Positions 1 through 8,603 of a DNA stretch of 47,314 bases are shown one piece after another. A program made the translations under genes and the position numbers. The stretch comes from a bacterium. Its GTDB lineage: Bacteria; Actinomycetota; Acidimicrobiia; Acidimicrobiales; Bin134. Location of the stretch: contig JAPPMA010000019.1 of NCBI GenBank assembly GCA_028819295.1, forward strand, positions 79,268 through 126,581. The letters are read 5' to 3'. The notes beneath the pieces were generated by a model. That model worked only from the letters and a program-made list of their open reading frames with translations. It ran no database searches and was not told where the DNA came from. How positions within the stretch are numbered: the stretch's first letter is position 1; each line of letters begins with the position of its first letter.

Positions 1-2
1 TC

Positions 3-554
3 CGTCGTTCTCGCGCCGCCGGAGCGTCCGGCGGCCCACGCCAGCCTCCGACCCGCCCCCCCCCCGGCGCCCCCCCCCCGGCGCCGGGGCCCCCCCCCGG
101 GCGCCCGGCGCCCCCCCCGCCCCGGCGGGGGCGCCCCCGGGCCCGGGGCCGGGCCACCCGCATCCGCAAACGGACCTGCCACATCACCGTGGTTGTGGCC
201 CGCTACAGCGAGGACGAATTGGCCGCCATCGATGCCCGCATGGCCCTCAAGGGCTCCGACCGGCGCAGCTCAGCCGCCGAGGCCCGCCGCCGGCGGGTGG
301 CGGCCAGCCGCCAGCGCGACGCGGAGCGGGCCGAAGAGCAAGACATCGACGACCGCGACCTCGGCGAAGACGACACCGCACCGGCCGAGTGGGACGACGC
401 CGAAAACGCCGACGAAGACGCCGACGGCGAAATTGCCGCTCCCGACGAAGACGCCGACGGCGAAATTGCCGCTCCCGACGAAGACGCCGACGGCGAAATT
501 GCCGCTCCCGACGAAGACATGGACGAAGACGACAAAGACGAGAAGGAATCCTGA
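3..554 (+). CDS. rplV: 50S ribosomal protein L22, C-terminal part (5' truncated)
   Basis: Large-subunit protein L22, which binds 23S rRNA and lines the exit tunnel. Only the 3' part is in the window. The conserved L22 end ([10 protein letters not shown] followed by HITVVV) is read in frame from about 141 to 197, then comes a long acidic tail of about 115 residues not found in ordinary L22. The tail carries three exact copies of an 11-residue unit ([11 protein letters not shown]) encoded by a 33-bp tandem repeat. The frame stays open back to base 3, but 55-140 is nearly all C and G and does not look like L22, so the real upstream sequence may be corrupted there. The stop (TGA 552-554) overlaps the rpsC start. 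Identity of the C-terminal core is fairly safe; everything before 141 is not. Confidence 0.75.
   Translation, partial: RRSRAAGASGGPRQPPTRPPPGAPPPAPGPPPGRPAPPPPRRGRPRARGRATRIRKRTCHITVVVARYSEDELAAIDARMALKGSDRRSSAAEARRRRVAASRQRDAERAEEQDIDDRDLGEDDTAPAEWDDAENADEDADGEIAAPDEDADGEIAAPDEDADGEIAAPDEDMDEDDKDEKES
55..140. other. C/G homopolymer-rich low-complexity stretch at the contig edge
   Basis: From 55 to 140 the sequence consists of runs of C and G almost without A or T, including several runs of eight or more C. It lies where the rplV core should be but cannot be read as L22. It may be low-quality or misassembled sequence rather than biology. Confidence 0.6.
411..509 (+). repeat. 33-bp perfect tandem repeat, three copies, in the rplV tail
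   Basis: Three identical 33-bp units at 411-443, 444-476 and 477-509, followed by a 9-bp partial unit. The period is a multiple of three, so each copy adds 11 acidic residues to L22 without changing the frame. The copies show no base differences, which suggests recent expansion or ongoing slippage. Confidence 0.95.
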
Positions 555-1456
555 TGGGCCAGAAGATCAATCCTTACGGATTCCGACTCGGAGTCACGAC
601 TGATTGGAAATCGCGCTGGTTCGCCAACCGGCGGGAATACGGCGACTTCATCATCGAAGACTGGAAGGTGCGCGACTACCTGATGTCCGAGCTGCCCCAT
701 GCTGCCATCAGCCGCATCGAGATCGAGCGCACCCGCGACCGGCTGCGGGTGGACGTCCACACCGCGCGGCCGGGAATCGTCATCGGCCGCCGAGGCAGCG
801 AGGCCGACAGGCTCCGCAACGGACTCGCCAAGATCACCGGCAATAACCGCGTGCAGCTCAACATCCAGGAGATCAAACAGCCCGAGCTGGACGCCGCGCT
901 CATCTCCCAGGGTGTGGCCGACCAGCTTGCCAACCGGGTGGCCTTTCGGCGGGCCATGAAGCGAGCGGTCCAGAATGCCCAAAAGGCCGGCGCGCTCGGT
1001 ATCCGGGTGCAGTGCTCGGGCCGTTTGGGCGGCTCGGAGATGGCCCGCACCGAGTGGTACCGGGAAGGCCGGGTTCCCCTTCACACTCTGCGGGCCGACA
1101 TCGACTACGGCTTCCGAGAGGCTCACACCACCTACGGCCGCATCGGGGTGAAGGTGTGGATCTACAAAGGCGACATCCTGCCCTACAAGACTCAGGCCGA
1201 GGACAAGATCAGCCGGGAGGCGGCCATGGCGGTGGGCGAAGCCTCCGGCTCGCAGAGGCCTCGAGCCGTGGTGTCGTCGGCGGCGGCCCGGCGCCAAGGC
1301 GAGATCGACCGCCCTGAAGAAGCCGAAGAGCCCGCACCGCTGATCAAAGAGGCCGACCCCGAGTTCGAGAAGCTGCTCGAAGAAGAAGAGGACATCCTCC
1401 GCACCACCCGCGAGCACCGCGAGACGCCGCACTTCCGACCCGGCGATGCCGACTGA
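554..1456 (+). CDS. rpsC: 30S ribosomal protein S3
   Basis: Small-subunit head protein S3, part of the mRNA entry pore. The start is ATG 554, overlapping the rplV stop (TGATG) and giving the classic N-terminus [14 protein letters not shown] type II KH domain carries the GRRG loop at residues 78-81, and the C-terminal S3 domain follows ([19 protein letters not shown]). At 300 residues it is somewhat longer than usual because of an acidic, low-complexity C-terminal tail rich in Glu, echoing the acidic tail of the preceding L22. In the same + strand operon as its neighbours. Confidence 0.97.
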   Translation: MGQKINPYGFRLGVTTDWKSRWFANRREYGDFIIEDWKVRDYLMSELPHAAISRIEIERTRDRLRVDVHTARPGIVIGRRGSEADRLRNGLAKITGNNRVQLNIQEIKQPELDAALISQGVADQLANRVAFRRAMKRAVQNAQKAGALGIRVQCSGRLGGSEMARTEWYREGRVPLHTLRADIDYGFREAHTTYGRIGVKVWIYKGDILPYKTQAEDKISREAAMAVGEASGSQRPRAVVSSAAARRQGEIDRPEEAEEPAPLIKEADPEFEKLLEEEEDILRTTREHRETPHFRPGDAD

Positions 1457-1509
1457 TCCGCCATGTTGATTCCCGAAGCCATCGAACACCGCAGAGCCCA
1501 GGACCAGCC

Positions 1510-1926
1510 ATGTTGATGCCCAAGAAGGTCAAGCACCGCAAACACCACCGTGGCCGTACCAAAGGCCGCGCCAAAGGGGCCACCAGCGTGAACTTTGGCG
1601 AGTACGGCATCCAGGCCCTCGAGCCGGGGTGGATCACCGCCCGCCAGATCGAGGCCACCCGTATCGCAATCACCCGGCACATCCGCCGAGGCGGCAAGGT
1701 TTGGATCAACGTCTTCCCCGACAAGCCGGTTACCGAGAAACCGGCTGAAACCCGCATGGGCTCGGGCAAGGGCAACCCGGAGCGCTGGGTGGCGGTGGTG
1801 AAGCCCGGCCGCATCCTGTTCGAGCTCTCCTACCACGACCGTGAGATGGCCCGAACGGCCATCGAGCGGGGAATCCAGAAGCTCCCTGTCAAGGCTCGGT
1901 TCGTCGAGCGGCGGGAGGGGTGGTAG
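1510..1926 (+). CDS. rplP: 50S ribosomal protein L16
   Basis: Large-subunit protein L16, which helps shape the A-site tRNA binding region and organises 23S rRNA. The 138-residue product has the expected length and begins [15 protein letters not shown], as in most bacterial L16. Typical segments seen are the [20 protein letters not shown] region and a basic N-terminus. It follows rpsC after 53 bp and is followed directly by rpmC, whose start lies 2 bp after its stop. No unusual features. Confidence 0.97.
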   Translation: MLMPKKVKHRKHHRGRTKGRAKGATSVNFGEYGIQALEPGWITARQIEATRIAITRHIRRGGKVWINVFPDKPVTEKPAETRMGSGKGNPERWVAVVKPGRILFELSYHDREMARTAIERGIQKLPVKARFVERREGW

Positions 1927-1928
1927 CG

Positions 1929-2153
1929 ATGGCCCGCAAGACCACCTGGCCGGGCCTGAGCGATGCCGAGCTCATCGAGCGGCTGCACGAGGCCAAAGAC
2001 GAAGTGTTCAAGCTTCGCTTCCAAATCGTCACCGGACGCTTGGACAACACCGCCCGCCTGAAGCAGGCCAAAAAAGAGGTGGCTCGGGCCATGACCGAGC
2101 TGCGCATGCGGGAGATCCAAGCCGCCGAAGCCCTGGAGGCTGAGAATGTCTGA
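1929..2153 (+). CDS. rpmC: 50S ribosomal protein L29
   Basis: Small helical protein L29 at the tunnel exit of the large subunit, part of the docking site for SRP and trigger factor. The ATG at 1929 is preferred over an upstream GTG at 1920 because it gives the usual short N-terminus and does not overlap rplP. The 74-residue protein shows the L29 pattern L..L.EAKDEVFKLRFQIVTGRLDNTARLKQAKKEVAR split over two helices. Its 3' end overlaps rpsQ by 8 bp, consistent with translational coupling. Confidence 0.95.
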   Translation: MARKTTWPGLSDAELIERLHEAKDEVFKLRFQIVTGRLDNTARLKQAKKEVARAMTELRMREIQAAEALEAENV

Positions 2154-2433
2154 ACCCACAGCAGAAGTGCAGCCCGCCCCCCGGCCCAACGGCCGCAAAG
2201 TTCGGGAGGGAATGGTGGTGTCCGTCGCAATGGACAAGACCGCGGTGGTGGCCTCCACCGACCGCGTCCGCCACCGCCGGTACAACAAGACGGTGCGACG
2301 CACCACCCGCCTCTACGTCCACGACGAGACCAACCAGCTCTCGGTGGGCGACCGCGTGCGGGTGCAGGAAACCCGCCCGCTGTCCAAGAACAAGCGGTGG
2401 CGGCTGGTAGAAGTGGTGGAGCGGGCCCGATGA
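2146..2433 (+). CDS. rpsQ: 30S ribosomal protein S17
   Basis: S17 is a primary 16S rRNA binding protein with an OB fold. The 95-residue product carries the hallmark segments [14 protein letters not shown] and [21 protein letters not shown]. It has an N-terminal Pro/Ala-rich extension of about 15 residues, common in actinobacteria. The start ATG 2146 overlaps the rpmC end by 8 bp, and the stop overlaps the rplN start (ATGA at 2430). Confidence 0.97.
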   Translation: MSEPTAEVQPAPRPNGRKVREGMVVSVAMDKTAVVASTDRVRHRRYNKTVRRTTRLYVHDETNQLSVGDRVRVQETRPLSKNKRWRLVEVVERAR

Positions 2434-2798
2434 TCCAGCAAGAGAGCCGGGTCAAGGTGGCCGACAACTCCGGGGCCAAAGAGGTGCTGTGCATTCGGGT
2501 GCTGGGCTCCTCCCGAAAGCGCTACGCCACCATCGGCGATGTGTTCGTGGCCACCGTCAAAGACGCCATGCCCGGCGCCGCCGTCCGCAAGGGCGACGTG
2601 GTGCGCTGCGTGCTGGTCCGGGCCAAAAAGGAGAAGCGCCGCAAGGACGGCTCCTACATCCGCTTCGACGAGAACGCCGCCGTGCTGATAAACGACCAGC
2701 AACAGCCGCGGGGAACCCGTATCTTTGGCCCGGTGGGGCGAGAGTTGCGGGACAAGCGGTTCATGCGCATCGTGTCGCTCGCCCCGGAGGTGCTCTAG
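2430..2798 (+). CDS. rplN: 50S ribosomal protein L14
   Basis: L14 binds 23S rRNA near the subunit interface and contacts 16S rRNA (bridges B5/B8). The ATG at 2430 gives the canonical [19 protein letters not shown] start and a 122-residue protein, the normal length. Conserved segments include the [20 protein letters not shown] region and the C-terminal [23 protein letters not shown]. It overlaps rpsQ by 4 bp (ATGA), indicating coupled translation. Confidence 0.97.
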   Translation: MIQQESRVKVADNSGAKEVLCIRVLGSSRKRYATIGDVFVATVKDAMPGAAVRKGDVVRCVLVRAKKEKRRKDGSYIRFDENAAVLINDQQQPRGTRIFGPVGRELRDKRFMRIVSLAPEVL

Positions 2799-2802
2799 CG
2801 CC

Positions 2803-3111
2803 ATGAAGATTCGCAAAGGAGATCGGGTCCGGGTTCTCAGCGGGAAAGACCGGGGCAAAGAGGGCGAGATCATGTTCGCCCACCCAGACGAGGGAACGGT
2901 GATCGTGGACGGCGTGAACATCGCCACCAAGCACCAGGGCCCCCGCCAAGGGATCATGCAAACCGGCATCATCGACAAGGAGATGCCCATCAAGGCTTCG
3001 AATGTGGCCGTGATCAGCCCAGCCGACGGCCGTCCCACCCGAGTGGGATACCGGTTCGACACCGACGGGCGAAAGATCCGCGTCTGCCGCCGCACCGGGG
3101 TGGATCTGTAA
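2803..3111 (+). CDS. rplX: 50S ribosomal protein L24
   Basis: L24 is an assembly initiator for the large subunit. The ATG at 2803 gives [21 protein letters not shown], the KOW motif of this family, and a 102-residue protein of normal size. The C-terminal part ([19 protein letters not shown]) is also typical. It starts 4 bp after the rplN stop, and its TAA stop shares one base with the rplE start (TAATG). Confidence 0.97.
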   Translation: MKIRKGDRVRVLSGKDRGKEGEIMFAHPDEGTVIVDGVNIATKHQGPRQGIMQTGIIDKEMPIKASNVAVISPADGRPTRVGYRFDTDGRKIRVCRRTGVDL

Positions 3112-3677
3112 TGGCTGCCACCGCTACCGCCCCTCGGCTGCAAGCCCTGTACCGGGAGGAGATACGCGACCAGCTCAAGGAGCAGCTCGGCCTGAGCAAC
3201 GTCATGCAGGTGCCCCGCTTCGAGAAGATCGTTGTGAACATGGGCGTGGGCGAGGCCGTGGCCCAGGCCAAACTGCTCGATGGCGCGATGGCCGACCTGA
3301 CCACCATCTCCGGGCAGCGCCCCGTAATCACTCGGGCCAAGAAGTCCATCGCCAATTTCAAGATCCGCGAGGGGAACCCCATCGGGGCCAAGGTCACCCT
3401 CAGGGGCACCCGCATGTGGGAGTTCCTGGATCGGCTCATCAATCTGGCCATTCCCCGCATCAGGGACTTCCGGGGCCTCTCGCCCCGATCCTTCGACGGC
3501 AACGGCAACTACTCGTTTGGAGTCACCGAGCAGCTCATCTTCCCCGAAGTCGACTACGACTCCATAGACACCATCAGGGGCATGGACATCACGATCGTCA
3601 CCACCGCAACCACCGACGAGGAGGGCCGAGCGCTGCTCGAAGCCTTCTCGTTTCCATTCCGAGCCGAGGGGCAGTAA
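3111..3677 (+). CDS. rplE: 50S ribosomal protein L5
   Basis: L5 binds 5S rRNA and contacts P-site tRNA in the central protuberance. The 188-residue product has the conserved blocks [37 protein letters not shown] and [21 protein letters not shown], followed by the C-terminal [20 protein letters not shown]. The start ATG 3111 overlaps the rplX stop by one base. Standard member of the spc operon. Confidence 0.97.
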   Translation: MAATATAPRLQALYREEIRDQLKEQLGLSNVMQVPRFEKIVVNMGVGEAVAQAKLLDGAMADLTTISGQRPVITRAKKSIANFKIREGNPIGAKVTLRGTRMWEFLDRLINLAIPRIRDFRGLSPRSFDGNGNYSFGVTEQLIFPEVDYDSIDTIRGMDITIVTTATTDEEGRALLEAFSFPFRAEGQ

Positions 3678-3681
3678 CTCA

Positions 3682-3867
3682 ATGGCAAAAAAGGCGCTTG
3701 TCCAAAAACAACAGCGAACGCCGAAGTTCAAGGTACGGGCCTACACCCGCTGCCGCCGCTGCGGCCGGCCCCGGGCCGTGTACCGCAAATTCGGCCTGTG
3801 CCGGGTGTGTTTGAGGGAACTGGCCCACGCCGGCGAGATCCCGGGCCTGACGAAGGCGAGCTGGTGA
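3682..3867 (+). CDS. rpsZ: 30S ribosomal protein S14, zinc-binding type Z
   Basis: Short S14 (61 residues) with two CxxC pairs (CRRC and CRVC) that bind one zinc, i.e. the C+ form found at this position in many Gram-positive bacteria. The end ([15 protein letters not shown]) is diagnostic. A zinc-free S14 paralogue, if present, would be elsewhere in the genome. It begins 4 bp after rplE. The 50 bp after it contains an imperfect repeat of its own 3' end (see 3858-3935). Confidence 0.96.
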   Translation: MAKKALVQKQQRTPKFKVRAYTRCRRCGRPRAVYRKFGLCRVCLRELAHAGEIPGLTKASW

Positions 3868-3935
3868 GGTGATTGAAGCGATGATCGACCCCAAAGAGCT
3901 GGCGAGGTGATGCGACTGTGACTATGACCGACCCC
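3858..3935 (+). repeat. Imperfect tandem duplication in the rpsZ-rpsH spacer
   Basis: A 16-base segment at 3858-3873, spanning the rpsZ stop, recurs with one change at 3896-3911. After each copy comes a near-identical start-like segment (atgatcgacccc at 3881-3892, atgaccgacccc at 3924-3935). The spacer therefore looks like a decayed duplication of the rpsZ end plus the rpsH beginning. The first copy leaves a 9-codon reading frame (3881-3910) without known function. Confidence 0.6.
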
Positions 3936-4322
3936 ATCGCCGACATGCTGACCCGCATCCGCAACGCCAACACCGCCATGCGCGACGAGGTGAGGATGCC
4001 GTCATCCAAGATGAAGGTGGCGCTGGCCGGCGTCTTGAAGCAGGAGGGCTACATCGACAACTTCGACGTGGCCGAGGCTGAGCGCGGCCCTGGGCAAACC
4101 CTCACCATCGACATGAAGTACTCCGACCAGCGGGAGCGGGTCATCTCCGGAATCACCCGGGTGTCCAAGCCCGGCCTGCGGGTGTACTCCAAGTCGGACA
4201 GCATCCCCCGGGTGCTCGGTGGGCTGGGGGTGGCCATCGTGTCCACCAGCAAGGGCTTGATGAGCGACCGCGAGGCTCGCCGCCGCCGAATGGGCGGCGA
4301 AGTCGTCTGCGTGGTCTGGTAG
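3918..4322 (+). CDS. rpsH: 30S ribosomal protein S8
   Basis: S8 binds helix 21 of 16S rRNA and in many bacteria represses its own operon. The 134-residue product begins [18 protein letters not shown] when started at GTG 3918; ATG 3924 is an in-frame alternative only two codons later. Conserved [30 protein letters not shown] and C-terminal GGEVVCVVW are present. Spacing to rplF is 10 bp. Confidence 0.96.
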   Translation: MTMTDPIADMLTRIRNANTAMRDEVRMPSSKMKVALAGVLKQEGYIDNFDVAEAERGPGQTLTIDMKYSDQRERVISGITRVSKPGLRVYSKSDSIPRVLGGLGVAIVSTSKGLMSDREARRRRMGGEVVCVVW

Positions 4323-4332
4323 GAGGCCTGCG

Positions 4333-4872
4333 GTGTCACGAGTTGGAATGAACCCCATACCGGTGCCCAGCGGCGTAGATGTGGCCATCAACGGCGCCCA
4401 TGTCACGGTTGCCGGCAACCGCGGCACCCTGGAGCACAACCTGCCCGAGACCATCTCAGCTCGAATCGAGGACGGGTTCGTGATCGTCGAGCGGGCCGAC
4501 GAGCAGCGCAACACCAAGGCGCTGCACGGGCTGAGCCGATCGCTGCTGGCCAACATGGTCACCGGTGTCAGTGAGGGCTATCGCAAGGAACTGGAAATCG
4601 TGGGGGTGGGCTATCGGGCCATCGCCCAAGGCTCCGACAAAATCGAGCTGCAACTCGGGTTCAGCCACCCTGTGTTCGTCGAGGCGCCCGACGGCGTGAC
4701 CTTCGAGGTGCCCAACCAGACGAGCATCCACGTACTGGGCTTCGACAAGCAGGTGGTCGGCCAAGTGGCCGCTGATATCCGAGCCATCCGCAAACCCGAG
4801 CCCTACCGGGGCAAGGGCATCCGCTACGCAGGCGAGCGGATCATCCGCAAAGCCGGCAAGGCCGCGAAGTGA
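4333..4872 (+). CDS. rplF: 50S ribosomal protein L6
   Basis: L6 sits near the sarcin-ricin loop and the factor-binding site. The protein has 179 residues, the usual length, with two homologous domains. Family blocks are SRVGMNPIPVPSGVDV at the start, ALHGLSRSLLANMVTGVSEGY in the middle, and RKPEPYRGKGIRYAGERIIRKAGKAAK at the end. The start codon is GTG 4333, preceded by AGGAGG at 4321-4326, a strong ribosome binding site. Confidence 0.97.
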   Translation: MSRVGMNPIPVPSGVDVAINGAHVTVAGNRGTLEHNLPETISARIEDGFVIVERADEQRNTKALHGLSRSLLANMVTGVSEGYRKELEIVGVGYRAIAQGSDKIELQLGFSHPVFVEAPDGVTFEVPNQTSIHVLGFDKQVVGQVAADIRAIRKPEPYRGKGIRYAGERIIRKAGKAAK

Positions 4873-4934
4873 TCCGACAGGTAAAGGCGAACAGGCACTC
4901 GCAAGAAGAGCGAAAGTAGGACACGGGAAGAGAT

Positions 4935-5297
4935 ATGAGCAGCGTCAAGCACAAACACCAGAGCCGGGTCCGGCGGCATCGCCGGGTCCGCAAGAGGATC
5001 CAGGGCACCGCCGAGCGTCCCCGCCTAGCCGTGTACCGGTCCAACCGCCACATGATCGCCCAACTCATCGACGACACTGCGGGCCACACCATCGCGTCGG
5101 CCTCCACCACAGAGTCTGAGCTGCGATCCGGCCCGACCGGGAACTTGGCCGGGGCTGCGGTGGTGGGCCAGCTCATCGCCGAGCGGGCCAAAGAGAAGAA
5201 CATCACCGCAGTGGTGTTCGACCGGGGCGGCTTCCGCTACCACGGGCGGGTGGCCGCGCTGGCCGACTCAGCCCGAGAAGCCGGACTGGAGTTCTGA
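4935..5297 (+). CDS. rplR: 50S ribosomal protein L18
   Basis: L18 binds 5S rRNA together with L5. The 120-residue product has the basic N-terminus ([21 protein letters not shown]), the conserved [15 protein letters not shown] strand and the C-terminal [26 protein letters not shown]. It is separated from rplF by 62 bp, the longest gap in this part of the operon, and its stop overlaps the rpsE start by one base. Confidence 0.96.
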   Translation: MSSVKHKHQSRVRRHRRVRKRIQGTAERPRLAVYRSNRHMIAQLIDDTAGHTIASASTTESELRSGPTGNLAGAAVVGQLIAERAKEKNITAVVFDRGGFRYHGRVAALADSAREAGLEF

Positions 5298-5881
5298 TGA
5301 CTGACACCTCAACCTCCGCACCAACAGGTGACGGCCAGCTGCGCGACTCCCGGGTCATCAACATCAACCGGGTGGCCAAAGTGGTCAAAGGCGGACGCCG
5401 GTTCTCCTTCACCGCGCTGGTAGTGATCGGCGACGGCGCGGGCCGGGTCGGACTGGGCTACGGCAAGGCCAAAGAGGTGCCCCTGGCCATTCAGAAGGGC
5501 ACCGAGGAGGCCCGCCGCAACCTGTTCCGGGTACCGCTGGCCTCCTCCACCATCACCCACCCGGTTATCGGCGAGATGGGCGCCGGGCGGGTGTTGCTCA
5601 AGCCGGCGGCGCCCGGTACCGGTGTGATCGCCGGCGGCGCCGCTCGGGCCATCTTGGAAGAGGCCGGCATCGGCGATGTGCTGTGCAAGTCGCTGGGCTC
5701 TCCCAATCACATCAACGTGGCCCGGGCCACCATCGCCGGACTCAAAGCCCTCAAGCGCCCCGACGAGGTGGCCCGACACCGGGGCATTCCGGCCGATGAA
5801 TTCGTGCCCGCCGGGCTGCTGGCCGCCTACCGGGAATCGGAGCGCATGTCGGCCGCCGCCTCAACCGACAGCGAGGAGTAG
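5297..5881 (+). CDS. rpsE: 30S ribosomal protein S5
   Basis: S5 acts in decoding accuracy and mRNA entry. The 194-residue product has the S5 double-stranded RNA-binding N domain ([39 protein letters not shown]) and the C-terminal S5 fold ([34 protein letters not shown]). An N-terminal tail of about 20 residues rich in Thr and Ser precedes the first domain. ATG 5297 overlaps the rplR stop. Confidence 0.97.
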   Translation: MTDTSTSAPTGDGQLRDSRVININRVAKVVKGGRRFSFTALVVIGDGAGRVGLGYGKAKEVPLAIQKGTEEARRNLFRVPLASSTITHPVIGEMGAGRVLLKPAAPGTGVIAGGAARAILEEAGIGDVLCKSLGSPNHINVARATIAGLKALKRPDEVARHRGIPADEFVPAGLLAAYRESERMSAAASTDSEE

Positions 5882-5886
5882 CGGCC

Positions 5887-6072
5887 ATGGCTATAAAGGT
5901 CACTCAGACCCGTTCTCAGATCGGCACCCGGCCCAAGCAGCGGGGCACGCTGCGGGCATTGGGCTTGCGGGGCATCGGGCAAACCAACACCCTGCCGGAC
6001 GCCCCCGAAATCAGGGGGATGATCGACAAGGTGGCCCACCTGATTTCTTGGGAGGAGACCGACGAGTCATGA
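5887..6072 (+). CDS. rpmD: 50S ribosomal protein L30
   Basis: L30 is a small large-subunit protein found in many but not all bacteria. The 61-residue product shows the family pattern VTQTRSQIGTRPKQRGTLRALGL followed by RGIGQTNTLPDAPEIRGMI, where S. and L/H-rich bacterial L30 has the same spacing. It starts 5 bp after rpsE, and its stop overlaps the rplO start (ATGA at 6069). Confidence 0.95.
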   Translation: MAIKVTQTRSQIGTRPKQRGTLRALGLRGIGQTNTLPDAPEIRGMIDKVAHLISWEETDES

Positions 6073-6554
6073 AGGTCCACGATCTCAAACCAGCCCCTGG
6101 CTCTCGCAAGCGGCCGCAGCGCAAGGCTCGGGGCATCGCGGGCAAGGGCGGGAAGACGGCAGGCCGAGGCATGAAGGGCCAGCGGGCCCGGAGCAAGATC
6201 CCCGTGGGCTTCGAGGGCGGCCAGATGCCTCTGGCACGCCGTGTACCCAAGCTGCGGGGGTTCAAGAACCCCTTCCGGGTGGAGTACCAAGCCATCAACC
6301 TCGATGTGATCGAGGCCACCGGGCTCGATGAGGTCACCCCTGAAGTCCTGCACGAGCACGGCCTTTTGCACAAGGGCGCTCTGGCCAAGGTGCTGGGCCG
6401 GGGCGAGCTCACCCGAGCGGTAGCCGTCAAAGCCCACGGTTTCTCCGAATCGGCGAAAGCAGCCATCACCGCCGCAGGCGGTAGCGTAGAGGTGTTGCCC
6501 AAACCCTTCGCCGGGCGGCCGCCGGCCAAGGGCAACGCCCTCACCAACCGCTAA
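6069..6554 (+). CDS. rplO: 50S ribosomal protein L15
   Basis: L15 is an early-assembly large-subunit protein. ATG 6069 gives MKVHDLKPAPGSRKRPQR, the standard start, and a 161-residue product. The Gly/Arg-rich N-terminal region (GKGGKTAGRGMKGQRARS) and the GFEGGQMPLARRVPKLRGF block are diagnostic; the C-terminal domain ends AAGGSVEVLP plus a short tail. The 4-bp overlap with rpmD suggests coupled translation. Confidence 0.97.
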   Translation: MKVHDLKPAPGSRKRPQRKARGIAGKGGKTAGRGMKGQRARSKIPVGFEGGQMPLARRVPKLRGFKNPFRVEYQAINLDVIEATGLDEVTPEVLHEHGLLHKGALAKVLGRGELTRAVAVKAHGFSESAKAAITAAGGSVEVLPKPFAGRPPAKGNALTNR

Positions 6555-6564
6555 AGGAGTCGCT

Positions 6565-7914
6565 GTGCTCACCAGGGTGACAAACATGTTCCGGGTAGCC
6601 GACCTGCGGAACAAGATCCTGTTCACCCTGTCGATGCTGGTGATCTTCCGCCTCGGAGTGGCCATCCCCTCCCCGGGCGTCGACCTCGACGCCGTGGACC
6701 AACTCCGCAACCAGGCCGATGCCGGGGGCGTCACCGGACTTCTGAACTTCTTCTCCGGCGGCGCTTTGTCGCAGTTCGCCATCTTCGCCCTCGGCATCTT
6801 CCCCTACATCACCGCGTCGATCATCATGCAGGTGCTGGGCGTGGTGATCCCCCGCATCGAGCAGTGGCAGAACCAGGGTGCGGTGGGCCAGCGCAAGATC
6901 ACCCAGTGGACCCGCTACCTCACCATCGCCATCGCCATCATCCAGGCCACCTCGTTCTCCTTCTTGTTCCACAACGGCGGAGGCGGGTTCAGCCTCACCG
7001 GCGGCAACGCCGATCAGGCCATCGACCTTCTGCCCAACTTCACCGCCCCCCGAGTGTTCCTGGTGGTGCTCACCCTCACCGCCGGCACCGCCCTGCTGAT
7101 GTGGATGGGCGAGCTCATCACCCAAAAGGGCATCGGCAACGGCATGTCACTGATCATCTTCGCCTCGGTGGTGTCCACCATACCCAACCAGTTCTCCCTG
7201 GTGAAGGCGTCTGAGGGCTGGGGCGCGGTCTTCGTCATCGCCCTCATGTACCTGGCGCTGCTGGTGGCCATCGTGTTCGTGGAGAACGGCCAGCGCCAGA
7301 TTCCGGTGCAGTTCGCCAAGCGGGTGGTGGGCCGGCGCATGGCCGGCGGCCAGAGCACCTACATCCCGCTGAAGGTGAACCAGTCGGGCGTGATCCCCAT
7401 CATCTTCGCCAGCTCGGTTCTGTACCTGCCCATCCTGCTGGCCGCAGTGCTCCCGTCTGATTCCAACCCCGACCACAACACTTGGGGGGAAAGCGTCCAA
7501 AACTGGGTGAACACCCATCTGGGCGACCCGGCCGACATGATTTACCTGATCGTCTTCGCCCTGATGATCGTGGGATTCGCCTACTTCTACACCGCCATCA
7601 CCTTCGACCCGGTCAAGCAAGCCGACCAGATTCGCAAGCAAGGCGGGTTCATTCCCGGCATCCGACCCGGTCGCCAAACCGAGCGCTATCTGGGCCGCAT
7701 CCTGTCGCGCATCACGCTGCCCGGAGCGCTGTTCATCGCCGCAGTGGCCGTGATCCCCGCCATCGCCCTCTCCCAGTACATCCCCAGCCACAGCGCATCG
7801 GCCTATAGCTTCAGCGGCATCTCCGTGCTCATCGCAGTGGGTGTGGCTCTGGAAACCATGAAGCAGATCGACAGCCAGCTCATGATGAGAAACTACGAGG
7901 GCTTCTTGAAGTAA
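6565..7914 (+). CDS. secY: Preprotein translocase subunit SecY
   Basis: SecY is the protein-conducting channel of the inner membrane, working with SecE, SecG and SecA. The 449-residue product has ten hydrophobic segments, the first right after the N-terminal FRVADLRNKILFTL and a plug-like stretch near residues 50-70. Conserved SecY features include the GIFPYITASIIMQ segment and the cytoplasmic loop with FVENGQRQIPVQFAKR. The start is GTG 6565 with AAAGGAG at 6553-6559. It is in the spc operon after rplO as usual, and its stop overlaps adk (TAATG). Confidence 0.97.
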   Translation: MLTRVTNMFRVADLRNKILFTLSMLVIFRLGVAIPSPGVDLDAVDQLRNQADAGGVTGLLNFFSGGALSQFAIFALGIFPYITASIIMQVLGVVIPRIEQWQNQGAVGQRKITQWTRYLTIAIAIIQATSFSFLFHNGGGGFSLTGGNADQAIDLLPNFTAPRVFLVVLTLTAGTALLMWMGELITQKGIGNGMSLIIFASVVSTIPNQFSLVKASEGWGAVFVIALMYLALLVAIVFVENGQRQIPVQFAKRVVGRRMAGGQSTYIPLKVNQSGVIPIIFASSVLYLPILLAAVLPSDSNPDHNTWGESVQNWVNTHLGDPADMIYLIVFALMIVGFAYFYTAITFDPVKQADQIRKQGGFIPGIRPGRQTERYLGRILSRITLPGALFIAAVAVIPAIALSQYIPSHSASAYSFSGISVLIAVGVALETMKQIDSQLMMRNYEGFLK

Positions 7915-8471
7915 TGCCTCAGATCCTCGTGATTCTGGGGCGTCAGGGGTCGGGCAAGGGAACCCAGGCCGCCTTGCTGGCTGAGCGCTACGGGGTTGTC
8001 CACGTTTCCACTGGCGACATGCTTCGGGCCGCGGTGGCCGCAGGCACCGAGCTGGGGCTTCAGGCCAAAGCGGTGATGGACGCCGGCAACCTGGTGGGCG
8101 ACGACATCATGATCGGCATCGTGGGCGAGCGGCTGGCCGCCGCCGACATCGGCGCCCGCGGCGTGCTGTTGGACGGCTTTCCCCGCACCACCGCCCAAGC
8201 CGCCGCTCTGGCCGAGATCGCGGGCGGAGCAGGGCCCGACCTGGCCATCAACCTCGACGTGCCCATTGCCGAGGTCACCGAGAGGATGCTGGCCCGGGGC
8301 CGAGACGACGACACCGCCGGGGCCATCGCCCGCCGACTGGAGCTCTACGAGGCTGAAACCGCCCCGCTGCTGGCCTGGTTCGAAGATCGGGGATGCTTGT
8401 CCACAGTCGACGGGCTGGGCACCGAAGAAGAGGTGTTCGCCCGCCTCGCCGAGGTGGTCGACGGGCTCTAG
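7914..8471 (+). CDS. adk: Adenylate kinase
   Basis: Converts AMP and ATP to two ADP in the cytosol. The 185-residue protein has the P-loop GRQGSGKGTQ near residues 9-18, the AMP-binding STGDMLRAA region, the DGFPRT motif and a short LID (GRDDDTAGAI), so it belongs to the short bacterial form without the zinc lid. The first P-loop residues read GRQG where GPPG is usual, but the Gly and Lys positions are kept. It overlaps secY by one base. A map gene, normally next in this cluster, is absent. Confidence 0.95.
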   Translation: MPQILVILGRQGSGKGTQAALLAERYGVVHVSTGDMLRAAVAAGTELGLQAKAVMDAGNLVGDDIMIGIVGERLAAADIGARGVLLDGFPRTTAQAAALAEIAGGAGPDLAINLDVPIAEVTERMLARGRDDDTAGAIARRLELYEAETAPLLAWFEDRGCLSTVDGLGTEEEVFARLAEVVDGL

Positions 8472-8495
8472 TGCCGATCGAGTCCGCCAGCCGGT

Positions 8496-8524
8496 TTGTT
8501 CCCGTCGAACTCGGCGGGTAGCAT
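8496..8524 (+). promoter_or_regulatory. Possible promoter for infA-rpmJ-rpsM
   Basis: A -35-like TTGTTC at 8496-8501 and a -10-like TAGCAT at 8519-8524 are separated by 17 bp, in the 132-bp gap between adk and infA. Spacing is ideal but both boxes are imperfect (3/6 and 4/6 to the sigma-70 consensus). It would explain separate transcription of the alpha-type cluster. Confidence 0.35.
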
Positions 8525-8603
8525 TGCCTTTCGGCTCACACAGTGGGCCATCATTCGCGCAGTTCGCCGCACCAGCATGCCAAGCCGTCAGGAGAGGTCG
8601 CCC

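Noticed and set aside
411..509. CRISPR-like array
   Set aside because: The three repeats are contiguous, without spacers, and are in frame within rplV.
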